A DNA stretch of 12,256 nt from Bacillota bacterium (GTDB lineage: Bacteria; Bacillota_A; Clostridia; Peptostreptococcales; Anaerovoracaceae). The position numbers and the translations under genes are program-made. The notes beneath the pieces are model-generated. The model had not been told where the DNA came from, did no database searches, and saw only the letters and a program-made list of their open reading frames with translations. Within the stretch, counting starts at the first letter, position 1; each line of letters starts with the position of its first letter. The stretch lies in the NCBI GenBank assembly GCA_017547345.1, contig JAFYPY010000069.1:1-12256 (forward strand), read 5' to 3'. Of this stretch, positions 1 to 7,409 are shown piece by piece.

Positions 1-138
1 GGATTATCTTTTGCTGATAGATTCGAAAAGAAAAAAATCATAGATATATTAAGACAGTTATATGAGGTTGATAGAAATATAAAAACAGGTATGATAGAAC
101 AAAATCTTGCGTTGGAATTACTGATAGGGAGGATATAG
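1..138 (+). CDS. holA: DNA polymerase III subunit delta, C-terminal fragment (partial)
   Basis: The reading frame is open from the first base and ends at TAG 136-138, giving the last 45 residues of a protein whose start lies outside the window. The tail IKTGMIEQNLALELLI, preceded by a helix with Y-E-x-D-R-x, resembles the conserved C-terminal helix of HolA, the clamp-loader delta subunit, where an 'IKTGKID..LALE.LI' pattern is typical. In that family this domain forms part of the pentameric collar of the clamp loader, which opens the sliding clamp and loads it on primed DNA. The following transporter gene starts only 4 nt after the stop, so the two are probably on one transcript. Identification rests on a short tail only; another protein with a similar helical C-terminus is possible but less likely. 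Confidence 0.72.
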   Translation, partial: GLSFADRFEKKKIIDILRQLYEVDRNIKTGMIEQNLALELLIGRI

Positions 139-142
139 CTAG

Positions 143-1042
143 ATGTCAAAACAGCTACAAGCAGATGGTATTTTATTTTTAATAACCTTTTGTTGGGGAG
201 TTTCTTATTTCTTAATGGACGTATGCTTAGAAGAAATGGATCCTTTTACACTGAATGCTTTTAGATTTATAGGGGCATTCCTCATAGCGGTTGCACTGTC
301 GGGGAAGAAACTCAAAAACATAACAACAAATACTGTCAAATACGCTACGATTATTGGTTCTTTGATGGTGCTGGTATATGTTGGCGCAACTTTTGGCGTT
401 AAGTACACTACCATATCTAATTCTGGATTCATGTGTTCTTTGACGGTTATATTCACCCCGATTATGGAGTGGATTGTTTTCAAGAAGAAACCAAACAAAA
501 AATTCAGTTTGGTATTACTAATTTGTATAACAGGAATCGCATTGCTTACATTAGGTAAGGATTTTTCTCTCAATATGGATCACTTGAAAGGGGATTTACT
601 GTGTGTAATGTGTGCATTTGTATATGCAATTTTGCTGATTTTCACAGAAATTGGTGTCGGCAAAGACGATGTAGATCCATATCAGATGGGTGTATTCCAG
701 ATTGGTATTACCGGAATATTGAATTTGATTTTGGCCTTCATTATTGAAAATCCAAGTTTTCCACAGACAATAGAAGTTTGGGGAGCAGCTACCTTCCTTG
801 CTATTTTCTGTACTGGAGTAGCATACATAATGCAGCCTATTGCTATGCAATATACTTCCGCAGGACATGTAGGTGTAATATTTGCCTTGGAGCCAGTATT
901 TTCTGCAATCGTCGCTTTTTTATTTGCAGGAGAAGTACTATTTGCAAAACAATATTTTGGTGGTGCCTTGATGCTGTTTAGCATTATTCTTATGGAAGTT
1001 GATATAAAATCATTAATAAATAAAAAGACTAGGGAGGAATAG
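143..1042 (+). CDS. DMT superfamily (EamA family) transporter
   Basis: This 299-residue, very hydrophobic protein has about ten predicted membrane helices arranged as two repeated EamA halves (roughly residues 6-140 and 148-288). The N-terminal 'GILFLITFCWGVSYFLMD' resembles the conserved first helix of drug/metabolite transporters, with the usual small-aromatic W-G-x-x-Y/F pattern. The second half carries the expected 'G(V/I)xYxxQxxAxxxxSAxxxGVIFALEPVFSA' type pattern around residues 225-260, the family's best-kept stretch. Length is normal for the family. ATG is chosen because GGGAGG (127-132) lies 10 nt upstream. It would sit in the inner membrane and exchange or export a small metabolite; the substrate cannot be told from sequence. 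Its stop (1040-1042) is 2 nt before the next gene, whose ribosome binding site lies within its last codons, so it is tightly linked to the hydrogenase genes. Confidence 0.9.
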   Translation: MSKQLQADGILFLITFCWGVSYFLMDVCLEEMDPFTLNAFRFIGAFLIAVALSGKKLKNITTNTVKYATIIGSLMVLVYVGATFGVKYTTISNSGFMCSLTVIFTPIMEWIVFKKKPNKKFSLVLLICITGIALLTLGKDFSLNMDHLKGDLLCVMCAFVYAILLIFTEIGVGKDDVDPYQMGVFQIGITGILNLILAFIIENPSFPQTIEVWGAATFLAIFCTGVAYIMQPIAMQYTSAGHVGVIFALEPVFSAIVAFLFAGEVLFAKQYFGGALMLFSIILMEVDIKSLINKKTREE

Positions 1043-1044
1043 GT

Positions 1045-2895
1045 TTGGACAGATTATTTATTAAGTCGGAAGATAGAGTGCGTCGTACCGTAGACAGCCT
1101 ATATAAAGAATTGGAAAGAAGAGTATCTGCGAATCCACCTGGACAGTGTCCTGTAGATTTAACTTCATCTTTTTTAAGATTATGTCATTCACAGAGTTGT
1201 GGCAAATGTGTACCTTGCCGTGTAGGTTTAGGTCAGTTACAGCTAATTATCGATGATATTCTTGACACAGATACTGAACCTACTGAAGATGCACTTATCT
1301 TATTGAGAAAAACGGCAGAAGCTATTAGCGTTTCTGCAGACTGTGCAATCGGAACAGAAGCTGCGAAAATGGTATTAAGAGGACTAGATGGATATATGGA
1401 TGATTTCAAATCACATATACATAACCATACTTGTACAGAAAAGATTAGAACCACAGCTGAACCAGTTCCATGTGTTGCAATGTGTCCTGCTGGTGTTGAT
1501 GTACCTGGATATATCGCACTACTTAAGGCGGGAAGATATGATGATGCTGTTAGATTGATTAGAAAGGATAATCCTTTCCCAACAGTTTGTGCTTTAATCT
1601 GTGAACACCCTTGCGAAAACAGATGCCGTAGAACATTGGTTGATTCACCACTAAACATCAGGGGATTAAAGAGATTTGCAGTTGATAATTGTGGAGATGT
1701 TCCTGTTCCTGAAAGAATGGATGATACAGGTAAGAAGATAGCGGTTATTGGCGGTGGACCGTCAGGCCTATCTGCAGCATATTTCCTATCTATAATGGGA
1801 CATCAGGTAACTATTTTTGAAAAGAGATCTCAGCTAGGCGGCATGCTTAGATATGGTATTCCTAACTATAGACTACCAAGAGAAAGACTGCAGTGGGATA
1901 TCGATGCAATTCTTTCAGCAGGCATTGAAACTAGACTAAATTATGATATCTCTACCCCTGAAGCCATTGCTGAAATCAGAGAAAATTTTGATGCTACATA
2001 TATTTCTATAGGTTCGCATAATGCAAAGAGCATAGGAATACCGGGAGAGTATGCTAAGGGAGTTATTCCAGCGGTAGAAATGCTTAGAGGTATAGGCGAT
2101 GATGCAATGCCTGATTTTGAAAACAAGACGGTTGTGGTTATCGGTGGTGGTAACGTAGCTATGGACGTAGCAAGAACTGCAAAGAGACTTGGAGCCACTG
2201 AAGTAAGTATCGTTTATAGAAGAAGAAGAGATGATATGACAGCTTTACCGGAAGAAATAGGTGGTGCAATCGCAGAAGGTTGTAGCTTATTACAGCTAAA
2301 GGCTCCGTCAAGAATCGAAACCGATAAACAGGGTGCTGTTAAGGCACTTTGGGTAAAGCCACAGCTTGCAAGCCAGGCAGATAAATCCGGAAGACCTAGA
2401 CCGGTGGATTCTTCACAGCCTGAAGAAAAGATACCATGTGATATTATTATTTCTGCAATTGGACAGTCAACGGATATTAGATTTTTTGAAGAGTATGGTA
2501 TTCCTGTATTTAGAGGTAATATCCATGCAGAAAAAAACAGTATCGTAGACAAGGTACATGGAACATATGCAGGGGGAGACTGCGTAACAGGTCCTTCCAC
2601 AGTAATTAACGCTATTGCAGCCGGAAAAGTTGCTGCAGCGAACATAGATGCGTATCTAGGATTCAATCATGAAATTGAGGCAGGAGTAGATATTCCTTTA
2701 CCTGAAATTGCAGACCAAATTCCGTGCGGTAGAGTTGAAATGAAGGAAAGATACGCAAAATTAAGAGAAAATGACTTCAATGCTATCGAATACGGCATGA
2801 CCCTAGAAGAAGCAATGCAAGAAGCATCCAGATGTTTAAGATGTGACTACCACGGCTTCGGTTCATTTAGAGGAGGTAGACATACAAAATGGTAA
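1045..2895 (+). CDS. NuoF-type Fe-S domain fused to GltD-like NAD(P)H flavin oxidoreductase; hydrogenase partner
   Basis: A 616-residue soluble iron-sulfur flavoprotein. Residues about 35-120 match the C-terminal iron-sulfur module of NuoF/HydB, with SCGKCVPCR giving Cys52, 55 and 58 and a distant Cys100. Residues about 128-215 match the dihydropyrimidine dehydrogenase/GltD N-terminal domain that binds [4Fe-4S] clusters (Cys143, 147, 182, 186, 190, 194). A two-dinucleotide-binding-fold body follows: FAD motif IGGGPSG (235-241), NAD(P)H motif IGGGNVAMD (366-374), a GltD-like YRRRRDDM (391-398) and the second FAD motif AGGDCVTGP (509-517). A CLRC pair (597-600) ends the chain. The NuoF flavin/NADH domain itself is absent. 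The start is TTG 1045, supported by AGGGAGG (1031-1037) 7 nt upstream; no in-frame ATG occurs before residue 109. Its end overlaps the hydrogenase gene by 7 nt. By inference it passes electrons between NAD(P)H and the hydrogenase; a free-standing glutamate synthase small subunit is less likely because no GltB-like gene is adjacent. Confidence 0.88.
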   Translation: MDRLFIKSEDRVRRTVDSLYKELERRVSANPPGQCPVDLTSSFLRLCHSQSCGKCVPCRVGLGQLQLIIDDILDTDTEPTEDALILLRKTAEAISVSADCAIGTEAAKMVLRGLDGYMDDFKSHIHNHTCTEKIRTTAEPVPCVAMCPAGVDVPGYIALLKAGRYDDAVRLIRKDNPFPTVCALICEHPCENRCRRTLVDSPLNIRGLKRFAVDNCGDVPVPERMDDTGKKIAVIGGGPSGLSAAYFLSIMGHQVTIFEKRSQLGGMLRYGIPNYRLPRERLQWDIDAILSAGIETRLNYDISTPEAIAEIRENFDATYISIGSHNAKSIGIPGEYAKGVIPAVEMLRGIGDDAMPDFENKTVVVIGGGNVAMDVARTAKRLGATEVSIVYRRRRDDMTALPEEIGGAIAEGCSLLQLKAPSRIETDKQGAVKALWVKPQLASQADKSGRPRPVDSSQPEEKIPCDIIISAIGQSTDIRFFEEYGIPVFRGNIHAEKNSIVDKVHGTYAGGDCVTGPSTVINAIAAGKVAAANIDAYLGFNHEIEAGVDIPLPEIADQIPCGRVEMKERYAKLRENDFNAIEYGMTLEEAMQEASRCLRCDYHGFGSFRGGRHTKW

Positions 2896-4634
2896 AATTA
2901 AAAATAAATGGACAGCAAATCTGCGTCCCAGATAATTCAACCATTATGGAAGCGGCAGACGAGGCAGGTATACACATCCCTCGCCTATGTTACCTAAAGG
3001 GAATTAATGAAATCGGAGCGTGTAGAGTTTGCCTTGTTGAAGTAGCAGGAATGGAAAAACTAGTTCCTGCTTGTGATACACAGGTTAGAGAGGGAATGGA
3101 AGTAATAACTAACAGTCCTCGTTTAAGAAAAGTAAGAAGAACAAATGTAGAACTTCTTCTGTCTGATCATAAATCTGAATGTACTAGCTGTGTAAGAAGT
3201 GGTAATTGTTCACTTCAGACCATAGCAAATGATTTAGGTATAATCAGAAAGGAATTTGAGTTCAATACTGCTGAGAAGAATCGCTGGGATAACAGATTCC
3301 CATTGATTAGAGATGCATCCAAGTGCATAAAATGTATGCGTTGCATTCAAGTCTGTGAAAAAATTCAAGGTTTAGGTATTTGGGACCTATGTGGTACTGG
3401 ACACAGAACTACTATCGGTGTAAAAAATAATAAGTCTTTCCAAGACGTAGACTGTGCTTTATGTGGTCAGTGTATTACTCATTGTCCTGTAGGTGCACTT
3501 AGAGAAAGAGATGATAGAGACGTACTAAATGATGCTCTCGCAGATCCTGAAACTGTTGTAATTGCACAAATTGCACCGGCGGTTAGAACGGCTTGGGCAG
3601 AACAAATAGGTCTTCCTAATGATGAAAATACTACAGGAAAATTAGTATGCGCCTTAAAAGAAATCGGCATTGATTATGTATTTGACACTAATTATGCTGC
3701 AGACCTTACAATTATGGAAGAGGGAAGTGAATTCCTTGAAAGACTATCTCATAGAGACGAATATGCGTGGCCTATGTTTACGTCATGTTGTCCGGGATGG
3801 TTACGTTTTATAAAGACTCAGTATCCTAATATGCTAAAGCATTTATCAACTGCCAAGTCACCACAACAGATGTTTGGCGCTATGTCAAAGACTTATATTG
3901 CACATAAACTCGGTGTGAATCCAGACAAAGTTTTCTCTGTTTCTATAATGCCATGTGTAGCCAAAAAGTATGAGAGAACAGTTTCACAGGTAAACCATGA
4001 GCTAGACAAATATGATGTAGATTTGGTTCTTACAACAAGAGAACTTGCAAGATTTATTAGAAGTGATAGCATAAAACCTGAAGATTTAAGCAATTTGCCA
4101 TTTGATGATATATTTGGTGAAGGAACAGGGGCAGGTGCTATATTTGGAACTACAGGTGGTGTAATGGAAGCAGCGCTTCGTAGTGCTTATTACCTTGTAA
4201 GAGGCGAAAATCCTGAACCGGATGCATTTAAGGACGTAAGAGGCGACAAAGGCTGGAGAGAGCAGACTTTCTCCCTTAATGGCACTGAACTTAAAGTAGC
4301 AGTTGTTCACGGTCTTGCAAACGCAAGAGCTATGATGGAAGCTGTTAGAAAGGGCGAAGTTGAATATGACTTTGTTGAAGTTATGGCTTGCCCTGGAGGC
4401 TGTGTTGGTGGAGGTGGACAGCCATTTAAGGATGGCGAAGAAAGAGCTGCAGGCAGAAGTGAAAAACTATATGATATAGATAGAAACTCAAAGATTAGAT
4501 TTTCACACGAAAATTCGGCGGTACTTCTTACATATGAAGAATTTTTAGAAAAACCATTATCAAATACGGCACATCATTTATTACATACCAATGTTAAAAA
4601 TTGGGATATAGAAATGGTGAGAGAAGATACATAA
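2889..4634 (+). CDS. hydA: [FeFe] hydrogenase, catalytic subunit (modular, group A2-like)
   Basis: This 581-residue cytoplasmic enzyme catalyses reversible H2 oxidation/proton reduction at an H-cluster. Domains in order: a plant-ferredoxin-like [2Fe-2S] domain (Cys34, 45, 48, 62); a His-Cys3 [4Fe-4S] site (His94, Cys98, 101, 107); a two-[4Fe-4S] ferredoxin domain (Cys146, 149, 152, 156 and Cys189, 192, 195, 199); then the H-domain. All three signature loops are intact: TSCCPGW (299-304 region, Cys300 the proton-relay Cys and Cys301 a ligand), MPCVAKKYE (Cys356) and MACPGGCVGGGGQP (Cys501, Cys505). Acidic residues Glu278 and Glu281 align with the known proton path of Clostridium pasteurianum CpI. 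Length and domain order match CpI-type enzymes (about 575 residues). The ATG overlaps the upstream stop (ATGGTAA) and AGGAGG lies at 2871-2876. No HydB/HydC homologue is in the window, so the upstream GltD-like protein is the probable partner. The maturation genes hydE/F/G are not here and must lie elsewhere. Confidence 0.95.
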   Translation: MVKLKINGQQICVPDNSTIMEAADEAGIHIPRLCYLKGINEIGACRVCLVEVAGMEKLVPACDTQVREGMEVITNSPRLRKVRRTNVELLLSDHKSECTSCVRSGNCSLQTIANDLGIIRKEFEFNTAEKNRWDNRFPLIRDASKCIKCMRCIQVCEKIQGLGIWDLCGTGHRTTIGVKNNKSFQDVDCALCGQCITHCPVGALRERDDRDVLNDALADPETVVIAQIAPAVRTAWAEQIGLPNDENTTGKLVCALKEIGIDYVFDTNYAADLTIMEEGSEFLERLSHRDEYAWPMFTSCCPGWLRFIKTQYPNMLKHLSTAKSPQQMFGAMSKTYIAHKLGVNPDKVFSVSIMPCVAKKYERTVSQVNHELDKYDVDLVLTTRELARFIRSDSIKPEDLSNLPFDDIFGEGTGAGAIFGTTGGVMEAALRSAYYLVRGENPEPDAFKDVRGDKGWREQTFSLNGTELKVAVVHGLANARAMMEAVRKGEVEYDFVEVMACPGGCVGGGGQPFKDGEERAAGRSEKLYDIDRNSKIRFSHENSAVLLTYEEFLEKPLSNTAHHLLHTNVKNWDIEMVREDT

Positions 4635-4645
4635 ATCAAAAGAAA

Positions 4646-4683
4646 AAAAGGGATACAATCACAAATTGTGATGTATCCCTTTT
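4646..4683. terminator. Bidirectional rho-independent terminator between convergent hydA and recN
   Basis: Arms AAAAGGGATAC-A-ATCACA and TGTGATGTATCCCTTTT pair along almost the whole element, with one bulged A (4657) and a 3-nt AAT loop (4664-4666). The + strand hairpin ends in TTTT (4680-4683). On the - strand the A-run 4643-4649 becomes a seven-T tail, so the signal looks stronger for recN. It lies 11 nt after the hydA stop and 18 nt beyond the recN stop, and is the only sequence in the 67-bp gap that needs explaining. Confidence 0.88.
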
Positions 4684-4701
4684 AATGTTCTTTGAATGAT
4701 A

Positions 4702-6321
4702 TTATCTGCTCGATGAAATTAGTTCTTTTGCACTCGCAAGAGTAACCTCTGTAATTGTTGTACCACCGAGCAATCTTGCAATTTCGTCTACTGTTTGATC
4801 ATCATTTAATGACTCCACTGTTGTGAAGGTTTTGTTTTCATCGGAATCTTTGAAAATTCTATAGTTATAATCACCACATGCAGCAATTTGAGGTAGGTGA
4901 GTTATACAAAGTATCTGTCTTGCACCAGCAATTTCTTTTAGTTTTTTACCTACGATACTTGCGGTTATTCCACTGATTCCATTATCTATCTCGTCGAAGA
5001 TGAGGGTAGGAATATTGTCGTAGGAACTGATTATGTTCTTAAAAGCAAGCATAATTCTTGACATTTCACCACCAGAGGCAACCTTATATAATGGTTTTAG
5101 CGGTTCGCCTTTGTTTGTTGTGATAAGAATTTCGACCTTATCCATACCGAACTCTGTAGGGTCAGTTATAGGCTGAATATCTATTTTGACTAATGAATCC
5201 TTGAAATTTAGATCATGAAGTTCCTTTTGAATGGATTCTTCAAGTTCTAAAGCATTTGCTTTTCTTTGAAGAGTCAATTTGTCACAAGCTTCTACTAATT
5301 TAGTCTTTAATTCTTTTAGCAGCTTCATCAAAGACAACTTTTCTTCATCGAAGTTTTCAATGATAGAAAGCTTTTCTAATAGTGCTGCATGGTATTCCAT
5401 AATTTCTTCGATGGAGTCACCATATTTTTTCTTTAAATTATCTATTAGGTTTAGTCTTGTAATAGCTTCGTCTAATTCATCAGGAGAGAAGACTACTGAA
5501 TCCTTTAGGTTTCTCAAATCTCTGCAGATCTCTTCTAATCTGTAGTATGTATCACTAAATTCTTCACTAAGGCTAGCAAGTTCACTTGAATATTCAGAAA
5601 TTTCATCAATGGATTTAACTGCAAAGTTTAATCCATCCATTACGGAAGGGGATTCTTCATACATTGAAGAATATGATCTAGCCAGATTATCGTAGATTTT
5701 TTCGCTATTTTGTAATACTGAAATTCGCTCTTCAAGTTCTTTATCTTCGCCGACGAGTAGATTTGCTTTTTCGATTTCATCTGCCTCAAATTTGTAGAAA
5801 TCAAGCTGTCTAGCATTTTCTTTTTCGGTAGAAAGAAGTTTAGCTAGTTTGCTCTTGCACGCAGAAAAATCAGCATACACACTGGAAACGCTTTCTTTCA
5901 ATGGAAATGTAATGTCACTCTTGTATGCGTCAAGAAGTTCTATATGATATTCAGGATTTAATAAAGACTGATTATCGTATTGCCCGTGAATGTCAGCAAG
6001 TTTTGATGCTACTTGATTTATCTGAGAAAGGGTGACTATTTCACCATTTAGCTTGCAAAGATTCTTGCCGGCAGAAGATATCTCTCTCGTAATAACGATA
6101 TCTTCGCCGTCAAGGGTAGCAACTAGTTGGATTATAGCCTTATCTGAACCAGTTCTTACATAAGAAGAATCAGCACGGCTACCAAGAGCCAGGCTGATTG
6201 CTTCAATGACGATGGATTTACCACTACCAGTTTCACCAGTTATGATATTAAGACCTTTTTCAAAATCTACTTCTGTATTTTCGATAATCGCAAAATTTTT
6301 AATACTAATGTGATTAATCAT
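4702..6321 (-). CDS. recN: DNA repair protein RecN
   Basis: A 539-residue SMC-like ATPase acting early in double-strand break repair, where it tethers or compacts DNA ends for RecA-mediated recombination. It has the split nucleotide-binding head of the family: Walker A GETGSGKS (29-36) and the conserved IHGQYDNQSLLNPEYH region (111-126) at the N-terminal side, then a long charged coiled-coil middle (about 145-370), then the ABC signature ASGGEMSR (415-422), Walker B TLIFDEID (439-446) and the switch-type ITHLPQIA (473-480). Length is near the usual 550-570. The start ATG (6319-6321) overlaps the argR stop by 8 nt (ATGATTAA) and has CGAGG about 7 nt upstream, so translation is coupled to argR. 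No separate promoter is visible immediately upstream, so it is probably expressed from the argR promoter. Confidence 0.97.
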   Translation of the reverse strand: MINHISIKNFAIIENTEVDFEKGLNIITGETGSGKSIVIEAISLALGSRADSSYVRTGSDKAIIQLVATLDGEDIVITREISSAGKNLCKLNGEIVTLSQINQVASKLADIHGQYDNQSLLNPEYHIELLDAYKSDITFPLKESVSSVYADFSACKSKLAKLLSTEKENARQLDFYKFEADEIEKANLLVGEDKELEERISVLQNSEKIYDNLARSYSSMYEESPSVMDGLNFAVKSIDEISEYSSELASLSEEFSDTYYRLEEICRDLRNLKDSVVFSPDELDEAITRLNLIDNLKKKYGDSIEEIMEYHAALLEKLSIIENFDEEKLSLMKLLKELKTKLVEACDKLTLQRKANALELEESIQKELHDLNFKDSLVKIDIQPITDPTEFGMDKVEILITTNKGEPLKPLYKVASGGEMSRIMLAFKNIISSYDNIPTLIFDEIDNGISGITASIVGKKLKEIAGARQILCITHLPQIAACGDYNYRIFKDSDENKTFTTVESLNDDQTVDEIARLLGGTTITEVTLASAKELISSSR

Positions 6322-6781
6322 TCTTTAACCTCGTATACAGCATGTCTTGGAATGCACTTTTGACTTCATCAACATTGCTCTCCGAATCAATGAGCAAGAA
6401 GATAGTATTATCACCGGCAATGCTTCCTACAATATGTGGGATTCCGCAGTTGTCAATAGCCTCTGCAGCAGCATTTGCACAGCCTGATAGTGTTTTGACA
6501 CATACAATGTTGCCTGATGAGTCAATTCCTGTGATAGTTTCTCTGAATATTTTACTAAATCTATCTGATACAGGAGTATCGGAAGATTTGTTGGATGCAT
6601 ATTTATACTTTCCTGAAGAAGAAAGAACTTTAACTAGTTGTAACTCTTTAATGTCTCTGGAAACTGTAGCTTGTGTAACATTGTAGCCGCTTTCTTTTAA
6701 TAGCGTAGCTAGGTTTTCTTGAGTGTCAATTTCGTGGAGATTGATTAGCTCAAGAATCTTATTTTGTCTTGAATAACGCAT
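6314..6781 (-). CDS. argR: Arginine repressor ArgR/AhrC
   Basis: A 155-residue transcription regulator of arginine biosynthesis and catabolism that binds ARG boxes as an arginine-dependent hexamer. The N-terminal winged helix-turn-helix is clear, with the recognition element TQATVSRDIKEL (36-47). The C-terminal oligomerisation and arginine-binding domain carries LSGCANAAAEAID (98-110) and the diagnostic GSIAGDNTIFL (119-129), whose Asp belongs to the arginine-binding motif. Length is standard. The ATG at 6779-6781 has GGGAGA about 8 nt upstream. Pairing with recN is a widely conserved Bacillota arrangement; the functional reason is unclear. A plausible sigma-A-type promoter lies about 35-65 bp upstream. 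No convincing ARG box was seen at its own promoter, so autoregulation is not shown by the sequence. Confidence 0.96.
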   Translation of the reverse strand: MRYSRQNKILELINLHEIDTQENLATLLKESGYNVTQATVSRDIKELQLVKVLSSSGKYKYASNKSSDTPVSDRFSKIFRETITGIDSSGNIVCVKTLSGCANAAAEAIDNCGIPHIVGSIAGDNTIFLLIDSESNVDEVKSAFQDMLYTRLKND

Positions 6782-6815
6782 AAGTAGTCTCCCTTTCTTT
6801 CATATTTATGTCTAA

Positions 6816-6844
6816 AGTTTAACACACACACTTTGCCTTTGCAA
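6816..6844 (-). promoter_or_regulatory. Predicted sigma-A-type promoter for argR-recN
   Basis: Reading the - strand, TTGCAA (6844-6839, 4 of 6 consensus matches) and TAAACT (6821-6816, 4 of 6) are separated by exactly 17 bp, and TGT just before the -10 gives an extended -10 element. The position, 35 bp upstream of the argR start, is right for this gene. Both hexamers are imperfect, so this is a moderate prediction. Confidence 0.55.
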
Positions 6845-6845
6845 G

Positions 6846-6874
6846 TAGACAAACAAATGTTTGTATGTTATAAT
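6846..6874 (+). promoter_or_regulatory. Predicted sigma-A-type promoter for the ruvCAB operon
   Basis: TAGACA (6846-6851, 5 of 6 to TTGACA) and a perfect TATAAT (6869-6874) are 17 bp apart, and TGT before the -10 makes it an extended -10 promoter. The expected start of transcription is near 6881, leaving a leader of about 28 nt with GAGG at 6898-6901 placed 7 nt before the ruvC ATG. It is the best-looking promoter in the window. Confidence 0.8.
6849..6864. promoter_or_regulatory. Candidate LexA (SOS) operator in the ruvC promoter spacer
   Basis: ACAAACA-AA-TGTTTGT is a perfect 7+7 inverted repeat with a 2-bp centre. Its inner 14 bp (6850-6863), CAAACAAATGTTTG, fit the Bacillus subtilis LexA/DinR consensus CGAACRNRYGTTYG at 13 of 14 positions; the only departure is A for G at the second base. 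It overlaps the last bases of the -35 and fills most of the spacer up to 4 bp before the -10, a position where a bound repressor would block RNA polymerase. ruvAB is a known LexA target in both E. coli and B. subtilis, which fits. LexA itself is not in the window and the consensus of this species is unknown. Confidence 0.62.
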
Positions 6875-6908
6875 TTTAATCTAGAAAAATTGAAAAAGAG
6901 GTTGAAAA

Positions 6909-7409
6909 ATGCGTATTTTAGGCATCGACCCAGGGTATGCCATTTTGGGATGGGGTGTCATAGATGTAGTAGGTAATCGGTTCTCTGTTGTAGACTATGG
7001 CTCAATTCTAACAGATACAAAAATGGATATGCCCTCTCGTTTGCAAGTCCTGTATAATGGACTAACAGAACTTATACACAAATATAATCCGGATGACGCT
7101 TCAATAGAGCAACTATTCTTTAACAGCAATGCCAAAACAGCTATCCTGGTAGGCGAAGCAAGAGGCGTTGCCGTTTTAGCGTGTGCAAATGGTAATTTGA
7201 ATATAGGCGAATATACACCGTTGCAGATAAAGCAGGCTCTTGTTGGCTATGGTAGAGCAGATAAGAAACAGGTTCAGTATATGGTTAAAACTATGCTCAA
7301 TCTAAAGACTGTCCCAAAGCCAGACGACACGGCGGATGCACTAGCTGCAGCAATTTGTCATGCTCATTCAGCAGGCAGAAAGGATATCTTAAAGGGTGTT
7401 AAATTATGA
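6909..7409 (+). CDS. ruvC: Crossover junction endodeoxyribonuclease RuvC
   Basis: A 166-residue RNase H-fold nuclease that works as a dimer and cuts Holliday junctions symmetrically, finishing recombination together with RuvAB. The N-terminal [13 protein letters not shown] gives catalytic Asp7; [10 protein letters not shown] supplies Glu67; [15 protein letters not shown] gives Asp140 and Asp143, so the four acidic metal ligands of E. coli RuvC (Asp7, Glu66, Asp138, Asp141) are all present. Length is typical. The ATG at 6909 has GAGG 7 nt upstream. The stop overlaps the ruvA start in an ATGA junction, so the two are translationally coupled. It is the first gene of the right-hand operon, transcribed from the promoter with the SOS-like operator. 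Confidence 0.97.
   Translation: MRILGIDPGYAILGWGVIDVVGNRFSVVDYGSILTDTKMDMPSRLQVLYNGLTELIHKYNPDDASIEQLFFNSNAKTAILVGEARGVAVLACANGNLNIGEYTPLQIKQALVGYGRADKKQVQYMVKTMLNLKTVPKPDDTADALAAAICHAHSAGRKDILKGVKL

Noticed and set aside
2214..2666. Long antisense open frame (150 codons) opposite the GltD-like gene, and similar antisense frames opposite the hydrogenase, ruvB and the methyltransferase gene.
   Set aside because: They lie fully inside strongly supported genes, have no ribosome binding sites or recognisable domains, and have serine/alanine/isoleucine-rich composition typical of shadow frames.
1045..2895. Reading the GltD-like protein as a true glutamate synthase small subunit.
   Set aside because: No large-subunit gene is adjacent, it carries an extra NuoF-type iron-sulfur module, and it overlaps a hydrogenase gene, so a redox partner role is more likely.
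5279..5545. Open frame of 88 codons on the + strand inside recN.
   Set aside because: It is serine/phenylalanine-rich, reads the coiled-coil coding region backwards and has no initiation signal; it is a shadow of recN.
6801..6820. AT-rich CATATTTATG stretch just downstream of the argR -10, considered as an ARG box for autoregulation.
   Set aside because: It has only a short imperfect symmetry and lacks the TGAAT/ATTCA half-sites expected of ArgR operators, so a call would be guesswork.
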